From Ammonifex sp. (GTDB taxonomy: Bacteria > Bacillota > Desulfotomaculia > Desulfotomaculales > Ammonificaceae): DNA of 52,632 nucleotides. This document shows, in pieces, positions 7,507 to 15,376 of the stretch. Position 1 is the first letter of the stretch; each line of letters starts with the position of its first letter. The stretch lies in the NCBI GenBank assembly GCA_003604985.1, contig QZIW01000073.1, positions 1-52,632 of the forward strand. The letters are read 5' to 3'. The position numbers were made by a program, and so were the translations under genes. The notes beneath the pieces were generated by a model, which was given only the letters and a program-made list of their open reading frames with translations, was not told the DNA's origin and made no database searches.

Positions 7507-8721
7507 CTAAAAAAACGTGGCGGCTTTGGCCGCATTGGGCTTATAAGGGAGAATATCCGCTGAAATGTTTTCTAAGTGTGCCGAGAGTTCCTCCCATACC
7601 TGGGTCATCCGTGCCCGGTGCTTGGGGGTTATGGGAATGTCGGTTACGGGATCCATGGCCGGGTGGATCGGGAGCACTCGGTAACGCTCGCGGCCGCCGG
7701 CATATCCGGTTTGTACCCACACGGGCAAATACCGGACACCCCGGATGAATGTCCCTGCGGCACTTTTTTCAATATCGAGGTACATGACGATCCCACTGTC
7801 CGAGTAACGCCAGTCCTGTGCCGAAATGAAGTTGCCGAGGGAATAGGCCGCAACGCAGATGCGTTTGGCGCCGTCGCGTTCCACGACCACTTTTTCGATC
7901 GGCTGAACCACGTGGGGGTGCGACCCGGCGACCACGTCGGCGCCATAGACGAAAAGATGCGTGGCCAGAATTCGCTGTGCTTCATCGGAAAAACGCTGGT
8001 ACTCGTTTCCCATATGGAGCACGGCCACCACTAGGTCGGCGCCCTCGCGGCGCACGGCCTGTATAGCCGCAACCACCGCGTCGGTGTCGAGGACGTTGAC
8101 GGCGAACTCCTTTCCCCAGGGCAGCGGCAGGCCGTTGGTGGAGTCGGTATAGTTTACGAACCCCAGTCTTATTCCCCGGACGTCAACGACAAAAGGCTTG
8201 TCTTTTTCAGCTTCGCTCCTGCTGGTGCCGACGTGTGCCAGGCCGGCGGCGTCAAGGTTGTCGAGGGTGGTGACGATCCCGTCCCAACCCATGTCGAGGC
8301 TGTGATTGTTGGCTGTGGCCACCAGGTCTATGCCGGCCTCCAGAACATCCCGCGCCAGGTTTTCCGGGGTATTGAAAAGAGGGTACCCGTGGTAGCCGCG
8401 GGATGCTCCCGCCAGGCGGGTCTCGAGATTGGCTACGGTATAGTCGGCCGATTTTAAATAGGGCGCAACGGGGGCAAAAACCGGGCCGAAATCGAACGTG
8501 CCCGTTTTCGGATCGTAGTCCGAATAGACCACCTGTAAGTGCATCAGCAGGTCGCCTGCTGCGGCTAACGTAATCTTGGTGCTTTTCGGCTCCTCCGGAC
8601 GGGGCGGAGGCGGCGGCGCCTGTCGCTTTGACAGTACCGGAGAACCCAGTACAACCAGGACGACCGCACAAGTGACTATGGCCGCCGAAAGAATGCCGCA
8701 CACCCGCCATTTTTTCCGCAT
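7507..8721 (-). CDS. CapA-family metallophosphatase-fold protein, membrane anchored
   Basis: This protein belongs to the CapA (PGA_cap) family, which uses a calcineurin-like metallophosphatase fold and includes the poly-gamma-glutamate synthesis factor CapA/PgsA. The ATG at 8721 (SD AAGGGCGG) gives 404 residues starting MRKKWRVCG, with an N-terminal membrane anchor, then a proline-rich spacer (APPPPPRPEEP) and the catalytic fold. Family landmarks are AAAGDLLMHLQV, NLETRLAG, ATANNHSLDMGWDGI, VAVLHMGNEYQRF, GSHPHVVQPIE and YSLGNFIS. No capB or capC lies nearby, so a role in capsule synthesis is not supported. A general envelope or phosphatase role is more cautious. Confidence 0.88.
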   Translation of the reverse strand: MRKKWRVCGILSAAIVTCAVVLVVLGSPVLSKRQAPPPPPRPEEPKSTKITLAAAGDLLMHLQVVYSDYDPKTGTFDFGPVFAPVAPYLKSADYTVANLETRLAGASRGYHGYPLFNTPENLARDVLEAGIDLVATANNHSLDMGWDGIVTTLDNLDAAGLAHVGTSRSEAEKDKPFVVDVRGIRLGFVNYTDSTNGLPLPWGKEFAVNVLDTDAVVAAIQAVRREGADLVVAVLHMGNEYQRFSDEAQRILATHLFVYGADVVAGSHPHVVQPIEKVVVERDGAKRICVAAYSLGNFISAQDWRYSDSGIVMYLDIEKSAAGTFIRGVRYLPVWVQTGYAGGRERYRVLPIHPAMDPVTDIPITPKHRARMTQVWEELSAHLENISADILPYKPNAAKAATFF

Positions 8722-8883
8722 TTTATACCGCCCTTTTAATGGTATGGTATCTAATATATACCGCCAAATTGTCAAACCCTTTAAATCGCCACGACGTTGT
8801 TCCCCCTTCTAAGGATTTATAAATTTGGACAACTCATAAACAAGTAGCGCGAGTCGATACCGGAAAGGGTTGTATCATTTACT

Positions 8884-8900
8884 AAGTGTACTGTATACTT
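8884..8900. promoter_or_regulatory. Candidate operator palindrome upstream of the pyruvate carboxylase promoter
   Basis: AAGTGTACTGTATACTT is a 17-bp near-perfect dyad around a central T; only one symmetric pair breaks the symmetry. It ends 12 bp before the predicted -35 box, where an activator or repressor could act. The factor is unknown. The rest of the 8722-9035 spacer contains no gene. Confidence 0.35.
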
Positions 8901-8912
8901 GCAGCCGCACTA

Positions 8913-8942
8913 TTTCCAAAAGGCTGTCATTCGGGTTATAAT
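8913..8942 (+). promoter_or_regulatory. Predicted sigma-A promoter for the pycB-accC operon
   Basis: TTTCCA (-35, 4 of 6 matches) and a perfect TATAAT (-10) are separated by 18 bp. The start site would be near 8950, leaving a leader of about 85 nt before the ATG at 9036. That leader ends in a T-rich stretch and a run of G that serves as SD. Confidence 0.5.
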
Positions 8943-9035
8943 AATCCCCGTATTTGCTAAATAGAAAAGCATGTTCCATTTGGGCTGGTTTCCACCTGCT
9001 TTTTATTTTTTGTGTATTTGGGGGGGGTCTTAGGG

Positions 9036-10877
9036 ATGGGTGCCGTTAGGATAACAGATACCACTTTACGCGATGCTCACCAGAGTCTTTGGGCGACCAG
9101 GATGCGTACGGAAGACATGCTTCCTATTGCGGAGCGCGTGGACCGCGTTGGTTACCATTCCCTCGAGATGTGGGGAGGAGCTACTTTCGACGTATGCCTG
9201 CGCTACCTGTACGATGATCCGTGGGAGAGGATCAGGGAACTCAAAAAGAGGGTCAAAAGTACGCCGCTGCAAATGCTCCTGAGGGGACAGTCGCTGGTCG
9301 GGTACGGGCATTACCCGGATGATGTCGCCGAAGCCTTTGTAAAAAGGGCCGTGGCAAACGGCATAGATATCATCCGCATTTTTGATGCTTTGAACGATAT
9401 TAGAAATCTCGCATTCACGATGAAGGTGGCGAAAGAGGCCGGAGCGCATGTGCAGGCGACGGTCGTGTACACCCTCAGCCCGGTGCACACAACCGAACAT
9501 TACCTTGAGACTGCTAAAAACCTTGTGGAAATGGGCGCCGACTCGATTTGCATTAAGGACATGGCCGGGATGATGGCCCCTTACCACGCATATGAACTGG
9601 TCAGTCTTTTCAAAAAGCATTTCTCTATCCCAGTGCAACTTCACTGCCACTATATCGGCGGCATGGCCGTAGGGGCGTACTTGAAAGCATCTGAAGCGGG
9701 AGTAGACGTTATTGACACCGCTTCGGTGCCGATTTCTTTCGGGGCTTCGCAGCCGCCGGTGGAAACGGTTGTGCGCGCTTTGAAGGGGACTCCTCACGAT
9801 ACGGGCCTGGACATAAAGGAACTGTTCGAGATAGCGCAGTACTTCGAAGAACTGCGCAAAAAGCGGGGTTTTGACCGCGGCGTGACCCGAATTCACGATA
9901 TGCGCGTTTTCGAACACCAAGTGCCGGGCGGGATGATCTCCAACCTGGTGACCCAGCTTCAGGAACAAAAAGCGATCCACCGCCTCCAGGATGTTCTGGA
10001 CGAAATCCCGCAGGTGCGGGCGGAACTAGGGTACCCGCCTCTGGTGACGCCCACAAGTCAGATCGTGGGGACGCAGGCTGTCCTGAACGTGCTTTTGGCG
10101 GAACGCTATAAGTTGATACCTGAAGAGGTGCGGCGGTACATTCAGGGTTATTACGGACGGCCGCCGGCGCCGATCGATCCGGAGGTGCTTAAAAAAGCCC
10201 TCGGCGATCGCGAACCCATTACCTGTAGACCCGCTGATTTACTTGAGCCGGCACTGGAAAAGCTAAGGGGAGAAATCAAGGATATGGCAACTTCGGAAGA
10301 GGATGTCTTATCCTACGCGCTTTTCCCCCAGGTTGCAAGGCGATTTTTTGAAGCCCGGAAAAAAGGAGACTGCACTTTGGCGGCGGATAAACAGGAGAAG
10401 AAAGAGGCCGGCCCCGAAAAGGAGGCGAAAGTAGTGAACATTAAGGAAATCCGGGAACTCTTGAAGCTTTTGGAAGAAAGCGACGTAACCGAATTCTCGC
10501 TTGAAAGCGCCGGGATGAAGTTAACCATCAGAAAAGGAGGGGCTTTGCCTCAGGGAAAGGATGCCCCCGTGAAGGAACCGGCGTCCCAGGAAGCCGCCGC
10601 CAAAACAGAAAAATCGGCCGCTCCGGACGAGGATTATTGCACGGTCCAATCACCTATGGTAGGTACGTTTTACAGAGCGCCGGCCCCTGACGTGCCGCCC
10701 TACGTGCAGGTGGGCAGCCTAGTGGAGAAGGGACAGGTTCTGTGCATCATTGAGGCCATGAAGCTGATGAACGAAATCCAGACGGAGGTGGCGGGAGAAA
10801 TCATTGACATTCTGGTTGAAAACGGACATCCGGTCGAGTACGGACAACCCCTCTTTCTAATCAGAGAAAGAACCTAA
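9036..10877 (+). CDS. pycB: Pyruvate carboxylase subunit B (carboxyltransferase) fused to a full biotin carboxyl carrier protein
   Basis: The protein moves CO2 from carboxybiotin to a 2-oxoacid, most likely pyruvate. The start is the ATG at 9036 (MGAVRITDTTLRDAHQSL, the standard OadA/PycB opening) rather than the track GTG at 9012, giving 613 residues. Residues about 1-445 are the carboxyltransferase: metal site DTTLRD and LHCHYIGGM, and CIKDMAGMM. From about residue 466 the sequence is that of a complete AccB: NIKEIRELLKLLEESDVTEF, a charged linker, and the biotinyl domain with EAMKLMN, Lys near 576. Family members usually carry only a short biotinyl tail. Two internal SD/start pairs sit at the junction (TTG 10377, GTG 10434) and could yield free BCCP. 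accC follows 25 bases downstream. Oxaloacetate decarboxylase is the alternative, but no membrane beta/gamma subunits are present. Confidence 0.88.
   Translation: MGAVRITDTTLRDAHQSLWATRMRTEDMLPIAERVDRVGYHSLEMWGGATFDVCLRYLYDDPWERIRELKKRVKSTPLQMLLRGQSLVGYGHYPDDVAEAFVKRAVANGIDIIRIFDALNDIRNLAFTMKVAKEAGAHVQATVVYTLSPVHTTEHYLETAKNLVEMGADSICIKDMAGMMAPYHAYELVSLFKKHFSIPVQLHCHYIGGMAVGAYLKASEAGVDVIDTASVPISFGASQPPVETVVRALKGTPHDTGLDIKELFEIAQYFEELRKKRGFDRGVTRIHDMRVFEHQVPGGMISNLVTQLQEQKAIHRLQDVLDEIPQVRAELGYPPLVTPTSQIVGTQAVLNVLLAERYKLIPEEVRRYIQGYYGRPPAPIDPEVLKKALGDREPITCRPADLLEPALEKLRGEIKDMATSEEDVLSYALFPQVARRFFEARKKGDCTLAADKQEKKEAGPEKEAKVVNIKEIRELLKLLEESDVTEFSLESAGMKLTIRKGGALPQGKDAPVKEPASQEAAAKTEKSAAPDEDYCTVQSPMVGTFYRAPAPDVPPYVQVGSLVEKGQVLCIIEAMKLMNEIQTEVAGEIIDILVENGHPVEYGQPLFLIRERT
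10359..10436 (+). promoter_or_regulatory. Two internal ribosome binding sites at the carboxyltransferase/BCCP junction
   Basis: Inside the fused gene, AAAAAAGGAG stands 8 nt before an in-frame TTG (10377), and AAAAGGAGG stands 8 nt before an in-frame GTG (10434). The GTG begins exactly where AccB homology begins. Initiation would give BCCPs of 166 and 147 residues, the normal AccB size. Purine-rich codons for Lys/Glu could mimic an SD by chance, so this is suggestive only. Confidence 0.4.
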
Positions 10878-10902
10878 ATAATCTTGGCGAGAGGATCAGC
10901 AG

Positions 10903-12255
10903 ATGTTCAATAAAATCTTGATAGCCAACCGCGGCGAGATCGCGCTCCGGATCATCCGTGCCTGCAGGGAACTTGGGATAAAAACGGTTATGGTCTACTC
11001 TGACGCCGACAGAGACAGCCTGCCGGTGCGGTTGGCGGATGAGGCTTTTTGTATCGGCCCCGCCGCGCCGGCCAAAAGCTACCTCAACTTCACCAATATT
11101 ATCAGTGTTGCCGAAGTTTCCGGAGCGGAAGCGATCCATCCGGGATATGGTTTTCTGGCCGAAAGCGCCAAGTTTGCTGAGATTTGCGCGAGCTGCGGCA
11201 TTGTGTTTATCGGTCCGCCGGTGGAGGCGCTGGAAAAGATGGGTGACAAGGCAGTAGCCAGGAAAACGGTCGCCGCGGTGGATGTTCCGGTCGTACCCGG
11301 TTCGGAGGAAGTCATCTCCGGCCCGGCGGACGCAAAAGCCCTCGCTGACGAAATGGGTTACCCCGTTTTAATCAAGGCTTCGGCCGGGGGCGGCGGACGG
11401 GGTATGCGGGTGGTTCACTCACCGGTGGAAATAGAAAGGTCGCTCCAGGCGGCACAGGCCGAATCGGAAGCGGCGTTCGGCAGCCCCGATGTCTACCTGG
11501 AAAAGTACGTGGAAGAACCGCGGCACATCGAGTTTCAAATCCTGGGCGATAAAGAGGGTAACATTGTATACTTCGGTGAACGTGATTGTTCCATTCAGCG
11601 CCGCAACCAAAAACTGCTGGAGGAAGCGCCCTCTACCGCACTTGGACCCGCCCTGCGCAGGCGGATGGGCGAAGCCGCGATTAAGGCCGCCCGGGCGGCA
11701 GGTTATTATAACGCAGGCACGGTGGAATTCTTACTGGATAAACATAATAACTTTTATTTCATTGAGATGAACACCAGGATCCAGGTGGAACACCCGGTGA
11801 CGGAAATGGTCGCGCGGCGTGACCTGGTAAAGGAGCAGATCAGGATTGCCGCCGGCGAACCGATGCAATTCAAGCAGGCGGACCTTCGTATCGAAGGCTG
11901 GGCCATCGAATGCCGCATCAACGCGGAGGACCCGAGCCGCAATTTTGCGCCCTGTCCGGGGGTGATCACTACCTTTATACCGCCCGGGGGACCGGAGGTG
12001 CGTGTAGACACAGCGGCATACCCGGGTTATACCATCCAGCAGTACTACGACTCGCTGATAGCCAAGGTAGTTACGTGGGGCCGGGACCGGGAAGAGGCTG
12101 TGACCAGAATGGAACGGGCACTGGAGGAGTTCATCATCGAGGGCGTTAACACCACCATTCCGTTTCACCAGCGGGTACTGCGCAACGCATTCTTCCGGCG
12201 GGGAGAAATCTACACCAACTTTGTCCAGCGACGTATTTTAGCTGAAGAGAATTAA
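10903..12255 (+). CDS. accC: Biotin carboxylase (pyruvate or acetyl-CoA carboxylase subunit)
   Basis: This ATP-dependent enzyme carboxylates the biotin of BCCP with bicarbonate. It has the full length of the family (450 residues) and clear landmarks: KILIANRGEIALRIIRAC at the start, the glycine-rich ATP loop KASAGGGGRGMR, FGERDCSIQRRNQKLLEEAPS, and the catalytic segment MNTRIQVEHPVTE. An SD (GAGAGGATC) precedes the ATG. The 25-base gap to pycB suggests one mRNA and one enzyme. It may also serve acetyl-CoA carboxylase if the internal BCCP is made; no accA or accD is present in the window. Confidence 0.95.
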   Translation: MFNKILIANRGEIALRIIRACRELGIKTVMVYSDADRDSLPVRLADEAFCIGPAAPAKSYLNFTNIISVAEVSGAEAIHPGYGFLAESAKFAEICASCGIVFIGPPVEALEKMGDKAVARKTVAAVDVPVVPGSEEVISGPADAKALADEMGYPVLIKASAGGGGRGMRVVHSPVEIERSLQAAQAESEAAFGSPDVYLEKYVEEPRHIEFQILGDKEGNIVYFGERDCSIQRRNQKLLEEAPSTALGPALRRRMGEAAIKAARAAGYYNAGTVEFLLDKHNNFYFIEMNTRIQVEHPVTEMVARRDLVKEQIRIAAGEPMQFKQADLRIEGWAIECRINAEDPSRNFAPCPGVITTFIPPGGPEVRVDTAAYPGYTIQQYYDSLIAKVVTWGRDREEAVTRMERALEEFIIEGVNTTIPFHQRVLRNAFFRRGEIYTNFVQRRILAEEN

Positions 12256-12257
12256 AG

Positions 12258-12286
12258 TTGATTTAGCGGGAAAAATTTAGTATGAT
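12258..12286 (+). promoter_or_regulatory. Predicted sigma-A promoter for the asp23 operon
   Basis: TTGATT (-35) and TATGAT (-10) are separated by 17 bp, overlapping the last bases after accC. The start would be near 12293, about 24 nt before the TTG start of the Asp23 gene. Confidence 0.6.
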
Positions 12287-12316
12287 GGATAAAAATTCGG
12301 ACAGGGGGGCTGTATT

Positions 12317-12718
12317 TTGAGCACAGGTATGACACCAGGGCCGGAGACCAGGGGCGAACTGGGAGCTGTTCGAATCGCGAACGAGGTAGTAGGGGTAATT
12401 GCGGGTTTGGCAGCCACCGAAGTGGCGGGTATTGCCGGAATGAGCGGCGGTATTGCCGGCGGCATCGCCGAAATGCTCGGGCGCAAGAACCTTTCAAAGG
12501 GAGTTAAGGTCGAAGTCGGAGAGCGCGAGGCGGCCATCGATCTGTACGTAGTAGTCAATTTCGGGGTGCGGATAGCCGATGTTGCGGCGCAAGTGCAAAC
12601 CAACGTTAAGCAGGCGGTGGAGGAAATGACCGGCCTTGCGGTGGTCGAGGTCAACCTGCACGTTCAGGGAGTAGTTTTTCCCGATGAGCCGCGGGAAGAA
12701 GAGCGTAAGCTGCGCTGA
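12317..12718 (+). CDS. Asp23/Gls24 family envelope stress protein
   Basis: This 133-residue protein belongs to the Asp23 family (DUF322), abundant cytoplasmic proteins that in Staphylococcus sit at the membrane through AmaP and help in cell-envelope homeostasis. Typical features are GAVRIANEVVGVIAGLAATEV near the start, the glycine-rich VAGIAGMSGGIAGGIAEMLGRKNLSKGV, then DLYVVVNFGVRIADVAAQVQ and VEVNLHVQGVVF. The TTG start has GGGGGG about 8 nt upstream. The amaP and DUF2273 genes follow, the usual three-gene arrangement in Firmicutes. Confidence 0.93.
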   Translation: MSTGMTPGPETRGELGAVRIANEVVGVIAGLAATEVAGIAGMSGGIAGGIAEMLGRKNLSKGVKVEVGEREAAIDLYVVVNFGVRIADVAAQVQTNVKQAVEEMTGLAVVEVNLHVQGVVFPDEPREEERKLR

Positions 12719-12806
12719 GCGCCCTTTCTTCCGAAACACCTTCAAGATGTGGGGGATTAAGAACAATCGTTTGTTGCGATAAAAGACTTCCAGGGGAGTG
12801 ATCTTA

Positions 12807-13343
12807 ATGGGACCGTTTGATCGCGGTCTCTTATTGCTTTACAGCTTGTGCTTCACGGTCATTCTGGGGCTGATGTTGCTTATGTGCACGGGCTGGGCGC
12901 CCGCCCTGCAACTGGCGGAGAACATCTTCACTCCCGAAAGGCAGGTTATCTTCGCCGCCGCCGGGATTATCCTTTTTGTCGCGGGATTAAGATTGATGTT
13001 CGCCAGTATCAAGCCCGGGAAAAGGATGGAGAAGGTGGCCGTAATCGAGGATAATCCGCTCGGCCAGGTGCGCATAGCGCTTACCGCCGTGGAAAGCCTG
13101 GTTTCAAAAGTAGTGGCCAATTTTACCGGTGTCAGGGAAGTCCGGCCCAAGGTCCTGACACAAGCCGACGGCATAGCCGTTCAAGTGAAACTCGTTACTG
13201 CGCCGAGTATCAGTATCCCTGAAGTATCGCAGGAGATCCAGCAGCAAGTCAAGGAGAGGGTACTTGAAGTTACGGGCATCACCGTAAACAACGTGAGGGT
13301 CGTGGTGGACAACATTACCACGGCCAAACCGCGGGTAGAGTAG
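12807..13343 (+). CDS. amaP: Alkaline shock response membrane anchor protein AmaP
   Basis: AmaP anchors Asp23 to the membrane. The ATG at 12807 (SD AGGGGAG) is preferred over the GTG at 12798 and gives 178 residues. Two hydrophobic segments are visible (LLLLYSLCFTVILGLMLLMC and VIFAAAGIILFVAGLRLMF), followed by a cytoplasmic domain related to Asp23 itself, ending in EVTGITVNNVRVVVDNI. It lies directly between the Asp23 and DUF2273 genes, which supports the assignment. Confidence 0.88.
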   Translation: MGPFDRGLLLLYSLCFTVILGLMLLMCTGWAPALQLAENIFTPERQVIFAAAGIILFVAGLRLMFASIKPGKRMEKVAVIEDNPLGQVRIALTAVESLVSKVVANFTGVREVRPKVLTQADGIAVQVKLVTAPSISIPEVSQEIQQQVKERVLEVTGITVNNVRVVVDNITTAKPRVE

Positions 13344-13353
13344 GGAGGAAATC

Positions 13354-13563
13354 GTGAATTACCAGGAGTTCTTTGAACACCACCGTGGTAAAGTGATCGG
13401 TGTGGCTTTGGGGCTTGCGTTCGGCTGGTTTTCCATCGTTTACGGTTTTTGGAAGGCCTTGTTTGTGACTATTTGTGTAGGGTTTGGCTACTACGTCGGC
13501 AAACGGGTCGATGAAAGGCTGGATTTGGGTCGCTTGTGGAACAGGCTCTTCCGGGAGAAATAG
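13354..13563 (+). CDS. DUF2273 small membrane protein
   Basis: This 69-residue protein has one or two membrane spans (VIGVALGLAFGWFSIVYGFWKALFVTICVGFGYYVG) and a basic, charged tail (KRVDERLDLGRLWNRLF). It matches DUF2273 proteins encoded with Asp23 and AmaP. The start is a GTG with a strong SD (AGGGAGGAAATC). Its function is unknown; the context suggests part of the Asp23 membrane assembly. Confidence 0.85.
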   Translation: MNYQEFFEHHRGKVIGVALGLAFGWFSIVYGFWKALFVTICVGFGYYVGKRVDERLDLGRLWNRLFREK

Positions 13564-13569
13564 GGTTAC

Positions 13570-13989
13570 ATGAGCCGGCACAGGGCAAGGGAAGCGGTTC
13601 TCGTTGTCCTCTTTCAGGTTGATGTGGGAAATGCTCAACCGGATGAAGCATTCCAGCGGACGATGGACGACCGGAGTGTTGAGGGCCAGGACCGGGAGTT
13701 CGCCCAAAGTGCGGTCTCGGGGACGCTTGAAAACCTGCACCGGATAGACGAAATAATCAAGTGCCTGAGCCGTGACTGGAAGATTGAACGGATGAACAGG
13801 GTTGACCGCAACCTGATGCGGTTGGCGCTCTACGAAATCTTATACCGGAACGACATTCCCCCCAGCGTGGCGATCAACGAAGCGGTAGAACTGGCGAAAA
13901 AATACGGCGGCGCTGACTCGCCCCGTTTTGTAAACGGTATCCTGGGTAAAGTCGCCGAGCGTTTACAGGAGTTTAAAACAGGGCAATAG
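13570..13989 (+). CDS. nusB: Transcription antitermination factor NusB
   Basis: NusB binds BoxA RNA with ribosomal protein S10 and promotes rRNA antitermination. The 139-residue all-helical protein has family features: SRHRAREAVLVVLFQVDVG at the start, then DRNLMRLALYEILYRNDIPPSVAINEAVELAKKYGG and FVNGILGKVAE near the end. The gene starts 6 bases after the DUF2273 stop. A short GC hairpin followed by CCCTTTTTT lies over its end (about 13980-13999) and may be a weak terminator. Confidence 0.96.
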   Translation: MSRHRAREAVLVVLFQVDVGNAQPDEAFQRTMDDRSVEGQDREFAQSAVSGTLENLHRIDEIIKCLSRDWKIERMNRVDRNLMRLALYEILYRNDIPPSVAINEAVELAKKYGGADSPRFVNGILGKVAERLQEFKTGQ

Positions 13990-14065
13990 CGGCCCTTTTT
14001 TGCTTTTCGGCTGCAGGGTCTTGGTTTAGCCTTAAAAAATAAGTTTACATTTTCCGGGGGATAAG

Positions 14066-15265
14066 ATGCCGGTCTTCTCCGTAACTGAAGTCACGAAGCG
14101 CATCCAGGAACTCCTCGACGGCGACCCCGTTCTGGGAGCTTTGTGGGTGCGGGGCGAAATTTCGAATCTAAGCGTTCCTTTTTCAGGACACATCTACTTC
14201 ACGCTGAAAGACCAGACCGCCCAGTTAAGGGCGGTTATGTTCCGTTCGCGTGCGCATGCGCTCGCCTTTCAGCCGGCAAACGGCCTCACGGTGCTGATCA
14301 GGGGGAGAGTGTCGGTGTACGAGCGCGACGGGAAGGTGCAGTTATACGTATATGAAATGGAGGCCGACGGTACGGGTGAACAGGATTTGCTGTTGCGGGA
14401 ACTCAGAGCGCGTCTTGAGCGTGAGGGGCTGTTTGACCCGAGCCGAAAACGAGGTTTGCCGCGGTTTCCAAAGCGCATCGGCGTCGCGACTTCACTTGAG
14501 GGAGCGGCAATTCGCGACATAGTCGAAATCACGCGCCGCAACTGGCCGTTGTCGGAGGCGGTGATCGCGCCCTGCGCGGTGCAGGGCGAAGGCGCCCCGG
14601 CTCAGATTTCAGCGGCGGTGGAACTGCTCAACAGGTTCGGTAACGTGGACGTAATAATTGTCGGACGGGGCGGCGGCTCATTTGAAGAGCTTAACGCTTT
14701 CAACACGGAAATGGTTGTCCGCAGCATTTTCGGTTCACGCATCCCAGTGGTTTCGGCCGTCGGGCACGAGCGGGACGTAACGTTGTCCGACATGGCAGCA
14801 GATGCGCGCGCGGCCACACCCTCCGCGGCTGCGGCGCTGGTTGTGCCGAATCAGGGAGAAATCTCGGACCAAATCGACCGCCTGGCCGAAAGGCTCCGGT
14901 CGGCGTTACTGGGAAGGGTTAGACTTTTCCAGTTCAGACTCCAAAGGGTTACTGAGAACCGCGTTTTTACGCGGCCGGTGGAGTCAATTCTCGGCCCAAC
15001 GGCCCAAAACCTGGACAACCTTGCGGTACGCCTGGAACGTGCGGCCCGCGAACTGCTGAGAAAAGCGGAGCAACACGTCGCTGATTTAACGGCCAGGATC
15101 AACATTTTGAGTCCGATGGACACTCTTTCGCGCGGTTATTCCATTTGCCGGCGGCCGGCGACTGGTGAGTTGGTTACTGACGCTGCCCGTGTTACGGCCG
15201 GGGAAGACGTGGAAGTGATATTATACCGGGGCCGGCTTCACTGCAAGGTTGAAAAGTCCGTTTGA
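14066..15265 (+). CDS. xseA: Exodeoxyribonuclease VII large subunit
   Basis: This is the catalytic large subunit of exonuclease VII, which degrades single-stranded DNA in both directions. At 399 residues it has the normal length. Order: an N-terminal OB fold (LWVRGEISNLSVPFSGHIYFTLKD), then the catalytic region with GVATSLEGAAIRDI, DVIIVGRGGGSFEELNAFN and SAVGHERDVTLSDMAAD, and a C-terminal coiled-coil part ending in LSPMDTLSRGYSI. It is separated from its partner xseB by folD, fchA and the DUF4416 gene, whereas the two are often adjacent. Confidence 0.97.
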   Translation: MPVFSVTEVTKRIQELLDGDPVLGALWVRGEISNLSVPFSGHIYFTLKDQTAQLRAVMFRSRAHALAFQPANGLTVLIRGRVSVYERDGKVQLYVYEMEADGTGEQDLLLRELRARLEREGLFDPSRKRGLPRFPKRIGVATSLEGAAIRDIVEITRRNWPLSEAVIAPCAVQGEGAPAQISAAVELLNRFGNVDVIIVGRGGGSFEELNAFNTEMVVRSIFGSRIPVVSAVGHERDVTLSDMAADARAATPSAAAALVVPNQGEISDQIDRLAERLRSALLGRVRLFQFRLQRVTENRVFTRPVESILGPTAQNLDNLAVRLERAARELLRKAEQHVADLTARINILSPMDTLSRGYSICRRPATGELVTDAARVTAGEDVEVILYRGRLHCKVEKSV

Positions 15266-15376
15266 CGCGGCATGGTACCCCTTAGGAAGCTTTTTATTCC
15301 GTTTGCCCACCCGTTGTTTACAAACAGGGTAAAAATTGGTTAGTCTTTCCGAAAAGTCAAAGAAAGGGGTTTGACG

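Noticed and set aside
7507-7509. Pyrrolysine read-through of the capA TAG codon
   Set aside because: The CapA protein is complete at this point, and no pyl genes or PYLIS-like context are in the window.
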